Positions 24,066 through 33,144 of a DNA stretch of 64,000 nucleotides are shown here, in pieces; within the stretch, counting starts at the first letter, position 1, and each line of letters starts with the position of its first letter. The DNA is from Streptomyces rimosus subsp. rimosus (GTDB lineage Bacteria > Actinomycetota > Actinomycetes > Streptomycetales > Streptomycetaceae), in the NCBI RefSeq assembly GCF_000720725.1, contig NZ_JOCQ01000025.1, forward strand, positions 38,415-102,414. Reading direction: 5' to 3'. The notes below the pieces were generated by a model. That model did no database searches. It was given only the letters and a program-made list of their open reading frames with translations, and was not told where the DNA came from. A program made the position numbers and the translations under genes.

Positions 24066-26414
24066 TCAAGGGCGCCGCAGGGGTCGGCGCCCCGGGGGCT
24101 GGTCCGGTTCGGGGCGGGCGGCCAGTTCGGGGATGTCGCGTTTCTGGGGGCTCTTGTCGGAGACGGTGAGCGGTTCGCCGTAGTGCCTTATCTCCAGCGG
24201 CGCCCCTTCGGCCAGCGTGTACGTCGCGACCGTGCCGGTGATCTCCACGCGCAGCCGCCGCCCGAGCACCTGTACCGAGAACGCCATGCGGCTGAGCTTC
24301 TCCGGGAGGCGCGGCGCGAAGGACAGTGACCGGCCGCTGTGCCGCATGCCGCCGAACCCGGCGACGAGGGCGATCCACGTGCCGGCGAGCGACGCGGTGT
24401 GCAGGCCGTCGCGGGTGTTGTTCTCCAGGTCCTGGAGGTCCATCAGGGCCGCTTCGCCCAAGTAGTCGTAGGCCAGGCGCAGATGGCCCACCTCGGCGGC
24501 CACGACGGCCTGGCAGCAGGCGGACAGGGACGAGTCGCGGACGGTCAGCGGCTCGTAGTACGCGAAGTTGCGCGCCTTGTGGTCCGCGTCGAAGCAGTCG
24601 TCGCGCTTGTACATGGCGAGGACGAGGTCCGCCTGCTTGATGACCTGTTTGCGGTAGAGGTCGAAGTAGGGGAAGTGCAGCATGAGGGGGTACTGGTCGG
24701 GGCGCGTGCCGGCGAAGTCCCAGACCTGGTGGGTGGTGAAGCCGGCCGACTGCTCGTGCACCCGCAGGGTTTTGTTGTACGGCACGGCCACCGCTTCCGC
24801 CGCGTCCCGCCACGCCGCGCTCTCCTCGTCGTCCACGCCCAGCGCGCGGGCCTCCTGGGGGTGGCGTTCGACCACGTCGGCGGCGGCTCGCAGGTTCGCC
24901 TGGGCCATCAGGTTGGTGTAGACGTTGTCGTCCGCGACGGCGCTGTATTCGTCGGGGCCGGTGACGCCGTCGATGTGGAACGTGCCGTGGTGGTCGTGCT
25001 GGCCGAGCGAGTGCCACAGCCGGGCCGTCTCCACCAGGATCGGTACGGCGGTCTCCCGCTCGAACTCCTCGTCGCCGGTGGCGCACACGTACCGTACGAC
25101 CGCGTCCGCGATGTCGGCGTTGACGTGGAAGGCGGCCGTACCGGCCGGCCAGTACGCGGAGCACTCCGAGCCCTCGATCGTCCGCCACGGGAACGCCGCG
25201 CCGCGCAGGCCGAGTTGGGCCGCCCGGTCGCAGGCGGCGGGCAGGGTGTCCTGCCGCCAGCGCAGCGCTTCGGCGACGGCGTTCGGCGAGGTGTACGTGA
25301 GCATCGGCAGGACGAAGGTCTCGCTGTCCCAGAAGGTGTGGCCGTCGTAGCCGGAGCCGGTCAGGCCCTTCGCCGGGATGGCGCGCTGCTCGGCCCGCGC
25401 GCCCGCCTGGAGCACGTGGAAGAGCGCGAAGCGCACCGCCTGCTGGATCTCCGCGTCGCCGTCCACCTCGACGTCCGCGCGGCTCCAGAAGTCGTCCAGG
25501 TACGCGCGCTGCTGGTCGACCAGGCCCTGCCAGCCGGTGCTGCGGGCCCCGGCGAGCGCCGCGTCCACCTGGTCGCGTACGGCGGGCAGCGACCGCGCGC
25601 CGGACCAGCCGTACGCCACCGTCTTCTCCACCCGCAGCCGCTGCCCCTGCTCCAGCAGCGAGGTGACGGTGAAGCGGGCCACGTTGTCGCCGCTCTCGCC
25701 GTCGGTGCGGGTGGCGCCCTCGGGCCCGTCCACGAGGTGGTCGGCCGCGGCGGCGACCCGCAGGCCGCTGCGTCGGGTGCGGTGCACCAGCCGCAGGCGC
25801 GCGTCGCGGGCGAAGTGCTCCTCCGGTTCCAGCGGGTTGTGCAGTGCCGAGGAGACCCGGGGGTCGCCGCCGGCCTCGGGCAGCTGCTCGTTGGTGACGA
25901 GTTCGGACTGCACCACGACCCGGACCTCGGAGTCCAGCGGCTCGACCTCGTAGGCGACGGCGGCGATCGCCCGCTGCGCGAAGGAGACCAGGCGGGTGGA
26001 GGTCACCCGTACGGTGCAGCCGGCCGGCGAGGTCCACTCGCAGGTGCGGCGCAGCACCCCGGCGCGCAGGTCCAGCACGCGTTCGTGAGAGCGCAGCCGT
26101 CCGTAGCGCAGGTCGAACGGCTCGTCGTTGACCAGCAGCCGGATCAGCTTGCCGTTGGTGACGTTGATGACCGTCTGGCCGGATTCGGGATAGCCGTAGC
26201 CGGCCTCGGCGTACGGCAGCGGACGCAGCTCGTGGACGCCGTTGAGGTAGGTGCCGGGCAGGCCATGCGGCTCGCCCTCGTCGAGGTTGCCGCGCCAGCC
26301 GATGTGCCCGTTGGACAGCGCGAAGACGGACTCGCTCTGCGGGAGCACGTCCAGGTTGAGGTCGGTCTCGCGCAGCAGCCAGGGTTCGCAGGAGTACGAG
26401 CGGTGGGTGATCAT
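24066..26414 (-). CDS. glycoside hydrolase family 65 disaccharide phosphorylase
   Basis: 782 residues, the normal size for maltose, trehalose or kojibiose phosphorylases. Features: N-terminal beta-sandwich (FALSNGHIGWRGN), the (alpha/alpha)6 barrel with WDSETFVLPML, and the catalytic Glu in GPDEYSAVADDN near residue 487, a GH65 hallmark. The reaction would be disaccharide + Pi giving beta-glucose-1-phosphate + glucose, which the downstream HAD mutase converts to glucose-6-phosphate. ATG overlaps the stop of that gene (ATGA, 26411-26414). Which disaccharide is used cannot be read. Confidence 0.93.
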   Translation of the reverse strand: MITHRSYSCEPWLLRETDLNLDVLPQSESVFALSNGHIGWRGNLDEGEPHGLPGTYLNGVHELRPLPYAEAGYGYPESGQTVINVTNGKLIRLLVNDEPFDLRYGRLRSHERVLDLRAGVLRRTCEWTSPAGCTVRVTSTRLVSFAQRAIAAVAYEVEPLDSEVRVVVQSELVTNEQLPEAGGDPRVSSALHNPLEPEEHFARDARLRLVHRTRRSGLRVAAAADHLVDGPEGATRTDGESGDNVARFTVTSLLEQGQRLRVEKTVAYGWSGARSLPAVRDQVDAALAGARSTGWQGLVDQQRAYLDDFWSRADVEVDGDAEIQQAVRFALFHVLQAGARAEQRAIPAKGLTGSGYDGHTFWDSETFVLPMLTYTSPNAVAEALRWRQDTLPAACDRAAQLGLRGAAFPWRTIEGSECSAYWPAGTAAFHVNADIADAVVRYVCATGDEEFERETAVPILVETARLWHSLGQHDHHGTFHIDGVTGPDEYSAVADDNVYTNLMAQANLRAAADVVERHPQEARALGVDDEESAAWRDAAEAVAVPYNKTLRVHEQSAGFTTHQVWDFAGTRPDQYPLMLHFPYFDLYRKQVIKQADLVLAMYKRDDCFDADHKARNFAYYEPLTVRDSSLSACCQAVVAAEVGHLRLAYDYLGEAALMDLQDLENNTRDGLHTASLAGTWIALVAGFGGMRHSGRSLSFAPRLPEKLSRMAFSVQVLGRRLRVEITGTVATYTLAEGAPLEIRHYGEPLTVSDKSPQKRDIPELAARPEPDQPPGRRPLRRP

Positions 26415-27172
26415 GCCTGACCGTCCTCCTTCAGCAGCTCGGCGAGGTCCTCGACCACGGTGTCGGCGCCGTGCCGCCGCAGCGCCTCGGCCTGGCCGAC
26501 CCGGTCGACGCCGATGACGTACCCGAAGCGGCCGGCCCGCCCGGCGTCCATTCCGGCCAGCGCGTCCTCGTAGACGGCCGCCTGCGCGGCGGGGACGCCC
26601 AGCTCCTTGGCCGCCTCCAGGAAGGTGTCCGGGTGCGGTTTGCCCGGCAGCTTGCGCTCGGCGGCCACGTTCCCGTCGATGCGTACGTCGAAGAGTTCCG
26701 CCATGTGCACCGACTCCAGCACCTCGCGGCAGTTGGCGCTGGAGGAGACGACGGCGGTGGCCAGGCCCCGCTCGCGTACGGCGTCGACGTAGCGGCGGGA
26801 GCCCTCGTACGCCTCGGCGCCCACCTCGCGGAGCTTCTTCAGCAGCAGGTTGTTCTTGCGGTTGCCCAGGCCGTGCACGGTCTCGCGGTCCGGCGGGTCG
26901 TCGGGCGCGCCTTCCGGCAGCTCGATGCCGCGGGAGGCCAGGAAGGTGCGGACGCCGTCGGCACGCGGGCGGCCGTCCACGTACTCGTCGTAATCGGCGA
27001 CCGGGTCGAAGGGGGTGAACCCGGGGCCGTCACGGTGGCGCAGGAAGTCGTCGAAGGTCTCTTTCCAGGCGGCCGTGTGGACGACGGCCGTCTTGGTCAG
27101 GACGCCGTCGAGGTCGAACAGACAGGCCCGGACCGTGTCCGGCAGGCCGAGTGGGGTCAGCGAATCCGTCAT
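26411..27172 (-). CDS. HAD-family beta-phosphoglucomutase
   Basis: 253 residues from ATG 27172. HAD motif I CLFDLDGVLTKTA, motif II in AVVSSSANC, Lys in GKPHPDTFLEAA and motif IV VYEDALAGMDAG. The sequence AAWKETFDDFL after the nucleophile is typical of the trehalose/maltose-linked beta-PGMs. It interconverts beta-glucose-1-phosphate and glucose-6-phosphate and is first in a two-gene unit with the GH65 phosphorylase. A longer start at 27220 (MTGTDIRR) has GGCGGGAA right before it and cannot be excluded. Confidence 0.9.
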   Translation of the reverse strand: MTDSLTPLGLPDTVRACLFDLDGVLTKTAVVHTAAWKETFDDFLRHRDGPGFTPFDPVADYDEYVDGRPRADGVRTFLASRGIELPEGAPDDPPDRETVHGLGNRKNNLLLKKLREVGAEAYEGSRRYVDAVRERGLATAVVSSSANCREVLESVHMAELFDVRIDGNVAAERKLPGKPHPDTFLEAAKELGVPAAQAAVYEDALAGMDAGRAGRFGYVIGVDRVGQAEALRRHGADTVVEDLAELLKEDGQA

Positions 27173-27274
27173 GGGAGACGAGTCCCCGCCCGGTGTTCGA
27201 CGTATGTCTGTTCCGGTCATTTCCCGCCCGGAACGCGGCCGGAACGGGCTGGTACGGCGGGGTGCGGCGGGCGG

Positions 27275-27496
27275 CTACGCGCCCGATCCCGCGTGGTTCC
27301 TGCGCTTCTTTCCCGCCTCCCCCCACACGAAGAGGGCCAGGCCGGTCACGGCCATACCGACGTAGGCGAGTGTCGGCAGGTCGTACCAGTGCGGCAGGAT
27401 GCCCCAGCCCGTGCTGTCCGTGAAGGTCCGGCCGAGGGCGCCCATGGCCCCCTGGATCATGACGATGACTCCGATGGCTCCGATGACTGCTCGCAT
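27275..27496 (-). CDS. small two-helix membrane protein
   Basis: 73 residues. Hydrophobic segments AVIGAIGVIVMIQGAMG and LAYVGMAVTGLALFVWG are separated by a short aromatic loop (WGILPHWYDLP); the tail is basic (KKRRNH). No family recognised. It lies between the mutase gene and lysS, behind a hairpin terminator, so it probably has its own promoter. I recall small hydrophobic ORFs at this place near lysS in other Streptomyces. Confidence 0.7.
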   Translation of the reverse strand: MRAVIGAIGVIVMIQGAMGALGRTFTDSTGWGILPHWYDLPTLAYVGMAVTGLALFVWGEAGKKRRNHAGSGA

Positions 27497-27515
27497 GTCT
27501 CCACCCTCACGCGAG

Positions 27516-27545
27516 CGGCCCCGGGGATCGTCGTCCCCGGGGCCG
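27516..27545 (-). terminator. hairpin terminator after lysS
   Basis: 12-nt perfect arms CGGCCCCGGGGA (27516-27527) and TCCCCGGGGCCG (27534-27545). It lies about 70 nt downstream of the lysS stop on the minus strand. Confidence 0.8.
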
Positions 27546-27616
27546 AACCAGCGGTCCTTCGAAAGTCGCAGCGGCGCGGTCAGGGCCTCATACCCGTCCG
27601 CGCGCCGCGCCGGGCG

Positions 27617-29365
27617 TCACGCCCCCAGCAGCTTGCGCACCCGGTCCGCGCCGACCGCGAGCAGCAGCGTGGGCAGGCGGGGGCCGGTGTCGCGCCCGAC
27701 CAGCAGGTTGTACAGCAGCGCGAAGAACGCGCGCTGGGCGACCTTCAGCTCCGGCGTCGGCTTGGCCTCGGGCGTCAGACCGGCCTGGATCTTGGGCACG
27801 CCGTAGACGAGCGTCGTCAGGCCGTCCAGCGACCAGTGCTCGTCCAGGCCGTCCAGCAGCAGGCGCAGCGACTCGCGGCCCTGCTCGTCCAGCGAGCCGA
27901 GCAGCTCGGTGTCGGGCTCCTCGCGCACGATGGTGCGCTGGTCGGCCGGGACCTGGGTGTTGATCCAGTACTCCGCGCGGTCCAGCCGGGGGCGGGTCTC
28001 GTCCAGGGACGTGACCGGGTTCGCCGGGTCCAGCTCGCCGAGGATGCGCAGGGTCTGCTCGTCGTGCCCGCCGGTGATGTCGACCACCGAGGCGAGGGTG
28101 CGGTACGGCAGCGGGTGCGGGGTACGGGGCAGCTCACCGGCGGCCGTGCGCACCGCGCGGGCGTGCGCGGCCGCGTCGGCGGGCAGCACCGAGCCGTCGG
28201 CGACCTTGGACTCCAGCTTGTCCCACTCGTCGTACAGCCGCTGGATCTCCTGGTCGAAGGCGATCTTGAAGGCCTGGTTGGGCTTGCGGCGGGCGTACAG
28301 CCAGCGCAGCAGCGGCGCCTCCATGATCTTCAGCGCGTCGCCCGGGGTGGGCACGCCGCCCTTGGAGGAGGACATCTTCGCCATGCCGCTGATGCCCACG
28401 AAGGCGTACATCGGGCCGATCGGCTGCGCGCCGCCGAAGACCTCGCGCACGATCTGCCCGCCGACCACGAACGACGAGCCCGGCGAGGAGTGGTCCACAC
28501 CGGACGGCTCGAAGATCACGCCCTCGTACGCCCAGCGCATCGGCCAGTCGACCTTCCAGACCAGCTTGCCGTGGTCGAACTCCTTCAGGAGCACGGTCTC
28601 GGCGTGGCCGCAGGCGGTGCAGGTGTAGGCCAGCTCGGTGGTCTCGTCGTCGTACGCGGTGACCTGGGTCAGGTCCTTGGCGCAGGCGGTGCAGTACGGC
28701 TTGTACGGGAAGTACTCGGCGCCGGCGGCGCTGCCGTCGTCCTCGCCGGCCGCGCCGGAGCCCTCCGCCGCCGCCAGCTCGGCCTCGTCGACCGGCTTCT
28801 GCTGCTTCTGGGGCTGCTTCTTCTTCGGCTCGCCGGTCGCCTTGTCCTTGGTGCGGTAGCGGTCCAGGACGGCGTCGATCTCGGCGCGGTGCTTCATCGC
28901 GTGCAGGATCTGCTCGCGGTACGCGCCGGAGGTGTACTGCTCGGTCTGGCTGATGCCGCGGTACTCCACGCCCAGCTCGGCGAGCGCCTCCTCCATCGCG
29001 GCCTTGAAGTGCGCGGCCCAGTGCGGGTACGGGGAGCCGGCCGGGGCCGGGACCGAGGTCAGCGGCTTGCCGATGTGCTCGGCCCAGGACTCGTCGACGC
29101 CCGCGACGCCGGCCGGGACCTTCCGGTACCGGTCGTAGTCGTCCCAGGAGATGATGTGCAGGCACTCGTGGCCGCGGCGGCGGATCTCGTCGGCGACCAG
29201 GTGCGGCGTCATCACCTCACGCAGATTGCCGAGGTGGATCGGGCCGGAAGGGCTGAGGCCCGAGGCACAGACGATCGGTTTGCCGGGGGCGCGGCGCTCC
29301 GCCTCGGCAATGACCTCGTCCGCGTACCTGGAGACCCAGTCGGTCTCGGTGCTCTGCTGAGCCAC
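27617..29365 (-). CDS. lysS: class I lysyl-tRNA synthetase
   Basis: 582 residues from GTG 29365, with GAGGAAGG upstream. Class I features: HIGH-type GPIHLGNLREV near residue 45 and KMSKS-type AKMSSSKGG in the centre, so this is the archaeal-type class I LysRS and not the class II enzyme of most bacteria. An insert with two CxxC pairs (YCTACAKD, YTCTACGHAE) probably binds zinc, and a Lys/Gln-rich linker precedes it. It charges tRNA-Lys. It is divergent from argS with 154 bp between starts. Whether a class II LysRS also exists elsewhere cannot be seen. Confidence 0.93.
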   Translation of the reverse strand: MAQQSTETDWVSRYADEVIAEAERRAPGKPIVCASGLSPSGPIHLGNLREVMTPHLVADEIRRRGHECLHIISWDDYDRYRKVPAGVAGVDESWAEHIGKPLTSVPAPAGSPYPHWAAHFKAAMEEALAELGVEYRGISQTEQYTSGAYREQILHAMKHRAEIDAVLDRYRTKDKATGEPKKKQPQKQQKPVDEAELAAAEGSGAAGEDDGSAAGAEYFPYKPYCTACAKDLTQVTAYDDETTELAYTCTACGHAETVLLKEFDHGKLVWKVDWPMRWAYEGVIFEPSGVDHSSPGSSFVVGGQIVREVFGGAQPIGPMYAFVGISGMAKMSSSKGGVPTPGDALKIMEAPLLRWLYARRKPNQAFKIAFDQEIQRLYDEWDKLESKVADGSVLPADAAAHARAVRTAAGELPRTPHPLPYRTLASVVDITGGHDEQTLRILGELDPANPVTSLDETRPRLDRAEYWINTQVPADQRTIVREEPDTELLGSLDEQGRESLRLLLDGLDEHWSLDGLTTLVYGVPKIQAGLTPEAKPTPELKVAQRAFFALLYNLLVGRDTGPRLPTLLLAVGADRVRKLLGA

Positions 29366-29519
29366 GATCGGCCCTTCCTCTTCTCACCACTCGACAGCCT
29401 GACGGGCCCATTCTCCCAGACGGAGCCGGAGCCGGATTTTCCCTGTGGAAAACCGATGGAACCGCCGTGGGATACTCGGTGGCAAACCCTTTCCACTTCA
29501 ACGGAACGGCCTTCATTCC

Positions 29520-31298
29520 ATGACTTCGGTCCCTTCCCTCGCAGCCACGGTCAACCAGTGCGTCGCGGACGCCCTCTCGGCAGCCCTGCCGGAGGCCGGC
29601 GCCGCCGACCCGCTGCTGCGACGAAGCGACCGGGCCGACTTCCAGGCCAACGCCATGCTCGCGCTGGCCAAGAAGCTGGGGGGCAACCCGCGCGAGCTGG
29701 CCTCGAAGGTCGTCGCGCAGCTCCCCACCGGTGACGTGATCAAGGAGATCGAGGTCTCCGGCCCCGGCTTCCTGAACATCACCCTCACCGACGAGGCGGT
29801 CGTGCGGACGCTGGCCGCCCGCGCCGCCGACGACCGCCTGGGCGTGCCGTACGCCGAGCGCGCCGGCACCACGGTCATCGACTACGCCCAGCCGAACGTC
29901 GCCAAGGAGATGCACGTCGGCCACCTGCGCTCCGCCGTGATCGGCGCCGCGATGGTCGAGATCCTGGAGTTCACCGGCGAGAAGGTGGTCCGCCGCCACC
30001 ACATCGGCGACTGGGGCACCCAGTTCGGCATGCTCATCCAGTACCTGATCGAGCACCCGCACGAGCTCGACCACAAGAGCGACGCCACCTCCGCCGAGGC
30101 CTCCGGCGAAGAGGCCATGTCCAACCTCAACCGCCTCTACAAGGCGTCGCGCGCGCTGTTCGACTCCGACGCGGAGTTCAAGGACCGCGCCCGCCGCCGC
30201 GTCGTGGACCTCCAGGCCGGCGACGCGGAGACGCTCGCCCTGTGGCAGCGCTTCGTCGACGAGTCGAAGGTCTACTTCTACTCGGTCTTCGACAAGCTGG
30301 ACATGGAGATCCGGGACGCCGACGTGGTCGGCGAGTCCGGCTACAACGCCATGCTGGAGGAGACCTGCCGGCTGCTGGAGGAGTCCGGCGTCGCGGTCCG
30401 CTCCGACGGCGCGCTCTGCGTCTTCTTCGACGACGTCAAGGGCCCGGACGGCAACCCGACCCCGCTGATCGTCCAGAAGTCCGACGGCGGCTACGGCTAC
30501 GCCGCCACCGACCTGTCCGCCATCCGCGACCGGGTCGGCAACCTCGGCGCGACGACCCTGCTGTACGTGGTCGACGCCCGCCAGTCCCTGCACTTCAAGA
30601 TGGTCTTCGAGACCGCCCGCCGGGCCGGCTGGCTGGGCGACGACGTCCAGGCCGTACAGCTCGCCTTCGGCACCGTGCTCGGCAAGGACGGCAAGCCGTT
30701 CAAGACCCGCGAGGGCGAGACGGTGCGGCTGGTGGACCTGCTCGACGAGGCGGTGGAGCGGGCGACCGCCGTGGTGCGGGATAAGGGCGAGAACATCGGC
30801 CTGAGCGAGCGGGAGATCACCGAGAACGGTCAGCAGGTCGGCATCGGCGCCGTGAAGTACGCGGACCTGTCCACCTCGGCCGCCCGCGACTACAAGTTCG
30901 ACCTGGACCAGATGGTCTCGCTCAACGGCGACACCAGCGTCTACATCCAGTACGCGTACGCCCGTATCCGCTCCATCTTCCGCAACGCCGGGGACACCGC
31001 GCCCAAGGCCCACCCGGAGCTGGCACTGGCCCCCGCCGAGCGCGCGCTGGGCCTGCACCTGGACCAGTTCGCGGAGACCGTGCACGAGGCCGCGGCCGGC
31101 CACGAGCCCCACAAGCTGGCCGCGTACCTGTACCAGCTCGCCTCCCTCTACACGACCTTCTACGACCAGTGCCCGGTCCTGAAGGCCGAGGGCGGCCCCG
31201 ACCAGGTCGAGAACCGCCTGTTCCTGTGCGACCTGACGGCGCGCACGCTGCACCGCGGCATGGCGCTGCTGGGCATCCGGACGCCTGAGCGGCTCTGA
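29520..31298 (+). CDS. argS: arginyl-tRNA synthetase
   Basis: 592 residues. N-terminal tRNA-recognition domain (ArgRS Add-1 type), class I active-site motif YAQPNVAKEMHVGHLRSAVIG with HVGH, quoted here in two parts as YAQPNVAKEM and HVGHLRSAVIG, the GKPFKTREG stretch in place of KMSKS, and an alpha-helical anticodon domain ending MALLGIRTPERL. ATG 29520 was chosen over the upstream 29445 start because MTSVPSLAATVNQCV matches the usual ArgRS N-terminus; no strong ribosome site is visible. Ends before a perfect bidirectional terminator. Confidence 0.96.
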   Translation: MTSVPSLAATVNQCVADALSAALPEAGAADPLLRRSDRADFQANAMLALAKKLGGNPRELASKVVAQLPTGDVIKEIEVSGPGFLNITLTDEAVVRTLAARAADDRLGVPYAERAGTTVIDYAQPNVAKEMHVGHLRSAVIGAAMVEILEFTGEKVVRRHHIGDWGTQFGMLIQYLIEHPHELDHKSDATSAEASGEEAMSNLNRLYKASRALFDSDAEFKDRARRRVVDLQAGDAETLALWQRFVDESKVYFYSVFDKLDMEIRDADVVGESGYNAMLEETCRLLEESGVAVRSDGALCVFFDDVKGPDGNPTPLIVQKSDGGYGYAATDLSAIRDRVGNLGATTLLYVVDARQSLHFKMVFETARRAGWLGDDVQAVQLAFGTVLGKDGKPFKTREGETVRLVDLLDEAVERATAVVRDKGENIGLSEREITENGQQVGIGAVKYADLSTSAARDYKFDLDQMVSLNGDTSVYIQYAYARIRSIFRNAGDTAPKAHPELALAPAERALGLHLDQFAETVHEAAAGHEPHKLAAYLYQLASLYTTFYDQCPVLKAEGGPDQVENRLFLCDLTARTLHRGMALLGIRTPERL

Positions 31299-31326
31299 CG
31301 CCGTCGCCTTACTGACGCGTGCGGCG

Positions 31327-31363
31327 AAGGCCCCGCCGGAACCGATCGTTCCGGCGGGGCCTT
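31327..31363. terminator. bidirectional terminator, argS / HTH regulator
   Basis: 16-nt arms (AAGGCCCCGCCGGAAC and its exact complement) around a 5-nt loop, with T-rich flanks on both sides, between two convergent genes. Confidence 0.93.
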
Positions 31364-31401
31364 CCCCTTGCCCTTCCCCTTGCCCCCGTTCTTGCCTGCA
31401 C

Positions 31402-32757
31402 TCAGTCCTCGGCGGGCTCCCATACGTTCTGATCGTGCCGGTAGTGGTAGGCCGCCCGCCCCTTCATCGCGCTCGTACGGAACGGCCTGCCGTGGTCGTC
31501 CAGGCGCAGCGTGCCGCGCCGGCCACCACTGCTCCACTCCAGCTCCAGGTACCAGCTCACATCGTTCGCCTCGGTGTGCGCGTCGACGTAGAGCATCTGC
31601 GGGTCGGACGCCGAGACCTTGAACGGGAAGTCGGTCGCCGGGATCTTCCGGTCCCCCTGCTCCCCGGCCACCGGCCGCATCAGCGGCTGGGGCACGTCCA
31701 GCCCGACATCGAACGACGCCGGGGTGAGCCCGCCGCCGCAGCCGTTGCCCATGGAGTACGCCGAGCCCGCCGGCGCCGGAGTGCGCGCGGCGGTCCGTAC
31801 GTTCAGCGAGTGCAGGACGACGGCCTCTTCGCCCGTGCCCTGCACGGCCACCGAGATCCGGAGGTGCCCGGCGGGCACCGCGCCCAGCGCGTTCGCCCAG
31901 CCGCGCGCGTCCGGGTCGGAAGGCGGCGGGGGCACCTTGGCGGGTGGCTTGTCGAGCAGGTACCAGCGGTGGCAGGGGTTGTCCCAGTTGTTCATACGGA
32001 CATCCGCGGTGAGCGGGATGCCGCTGCTCCGCTTGCCTCCGGCGGCCAGCCCCTTGTCGCCGCCCGTACCGCCGCCGGGGGTGGCGGCGTTCGGGCTCGG
32101 GGTGGACGAGGCCGAGGGGCTGCCGTGCGTCGGCTCGTCGCTCGTACCGGTGGAGGCGGTGGCGGAGGGCGAACCGGACGTGCCACCGCCGGTAGCCGGG
32201 CCGCGACCGCCTTGGCCGGGACGCTCGGCCACACGTGCTCCGGCCGTACCCGCGCCGTCGGGGCCGGAGGAGGCCACGGCGATGGCCAAGGGGACGGCCA
32301 GGGCGACTACGGCTGCGGCGGCCAGGGCGAGGCGGAGTTTGGGGGTGGGGTTTCGGGGGCTGGGCTTCTGAGTGGTGGGCGCCTGGGCCGCGGGCTCCTG
32401 GGGGGTGGACTCCTGGGTGGTGGACTCCTGGGCCGCGGGCTCCTGGGTGGCGGGAGGCTCCGGAACGGTGGCCTCCGGTGCCGGACCTGGCTCCGCCGTC
32501 CGTCGCCCCCGCGCCGCATCCGCCAGGATCCACTGACGGTGCAGCTCGACCAGTTCCTCCGGTTTCGCGCCGCACACCCGGGCCAGTCGCTCCACGGGCG
32601 CGTAATCCGTCGGCACCGCGTCGCCGTTGCAGTAGCGGTGCAGCGTGGACGTACTCATGTGCAGGCGCTTGGCAAGGGCCCCGTAACTGAGCCCTGACCT
32701 CGTCTTCAGCGTGCGCAGCAGCGCCGCGAAATCGTCCGTGTTCGATGCCGTTCCCAC
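31402..32757 (-). CDS. membrane-anchored XRE-type HTH protein with extracytoplasmic domain
   Basis: 451 residues from GTG 32757 (GAGGGGGGAAACA just upstream). N-terminal Cro/XRE helix-turn-helix: LSYGALAKRLHMSTSTLHRYCNG. Then a Pro/Thr/Gln repeat linker, one transmembrane helix (LALAAAAVVALAVPLAIAVA, near residue 170) and a Gly/Ser-rich stretch leading to an outside domain with WDNPCHRWYLLDKPP and NGCGGGLTPASF. A DNA-binding head tied to an exported sensor is the plain reading. The outside domain is one I have seen in Streptomyces HTH proteins but cannot name. The two short Cys-containing motifs may form a disulfide. Confidence 0.82.
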   Translation of the reverse strand: MGTASNTDDFAALLRTLKTRSGLSYGALAKRLHMSTSTLHRYCNGDAVPTDYAPVERLARVCGAKPEELVELHRQWILADAARGRRTAEPGPAPEATVPEPPATQEPAAQESTTQESTPQEPAAQAPTTQKPSPRNPTPKLRLALAAAAVVALAVPLAIAVASSGPDGAGTAGARVAERPGQGGRGPATGGGTSGSPSATASTGTSDEPTHGSPSASSTPSPNAATPGGGTGGDKGLAAGGKRSSGIPLTADVRMNNWDNPCHRWYLLDKPPAKVPPPPSDPDARGWANALGAVPAGHLRISVAVQGTGEEAVVLHSLNVRTAARTPAPAGSAYSMGNGCGGGLTPASFDVGLDVPQPLMRPVAGEQGDRKIPATDFPFKVSASDPQMLYVDAHTEANDVSWYLELEWSSGGRRGTLRLDDHGRPFRTSAMKGRAAYHYRHDQNVWEPAED

Positions 32758-32940
32758 TGTTTCCCCCCTCGTGCCCCATCCCACGACCGCGTTCCAGGGA
32801 ACCCCCATTCCCCCAGGTCAGCGTACGCGCATTCGTTCCAGCGTCCCGTATACCGGAGCGGCTGTTGTGGCCGGGACGGACCGTCGCACAGGCTGTGACC
32901 ACCGCAGATGCCCCGACCGGGGCCCTACCGGGGAGCAGCC

Positions 32941-33057
32941 GTGCGGACCCGTTTCCACTGTCGTCCCAACCGCCGTCTCGAACCTGCCGACTTCGCGGCA
33001 CTGAGCGTTCTCGCCCTCTGTGTCGTCGTCATCGCAGTCGTACTGAACGGCATCTGA
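32941..33057 (+). CDS. 38-residue single-span membrane protein (small ORF)
   Basis: GTG 32941 to TGA 33057. GGGGAG lies 5 nt before the GTG. The product has a basic N-terminus (MRTRFHCRPNRRLEP) and one hydrophobic helix (LSVLALCVVVIAVVLNGI), so it would insert with the N-terminus inside. It is too short for ordinary gene calling. It sits in the divergent gap between the HTH membrane protein and the DUF4232 lipoprotein. Third positions are GC-rich but less so than in core genes. Confidence 0.6.
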   Translation: MRTRFHCRPNRRLEPADFAALSVLALCVVVIAVVLNGI

Positions 33058-33060
33058 CCA

Positions 33061-33110
33061 CCCGCCATCGTCACCGCTACCGCCATCGTCACCGCCACCA
33101 TCACCGTCAC
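33061..33110 (+). repeat. short degenerate repeat CCGCCATCGTCAC
   Basis: Four imperfect copies of a 9-15-bp unit (GCCATCGTCACCGCTACC and similar) lie between the small ORF and the DUF4232 gene. Function unknown; it may be simple slippage sequence. Confidence 0.6.
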
Positions 33111-33144
33111 GCCCTTCCGTTCCGTTCCACGGGGAGAACCACCC

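Noticed and set aside
24339..26420. 693-codon plus-strand frame over the GH65 gene
   Set aside because: Same antisense effect; the minus strand carries clear catalytic motifs.
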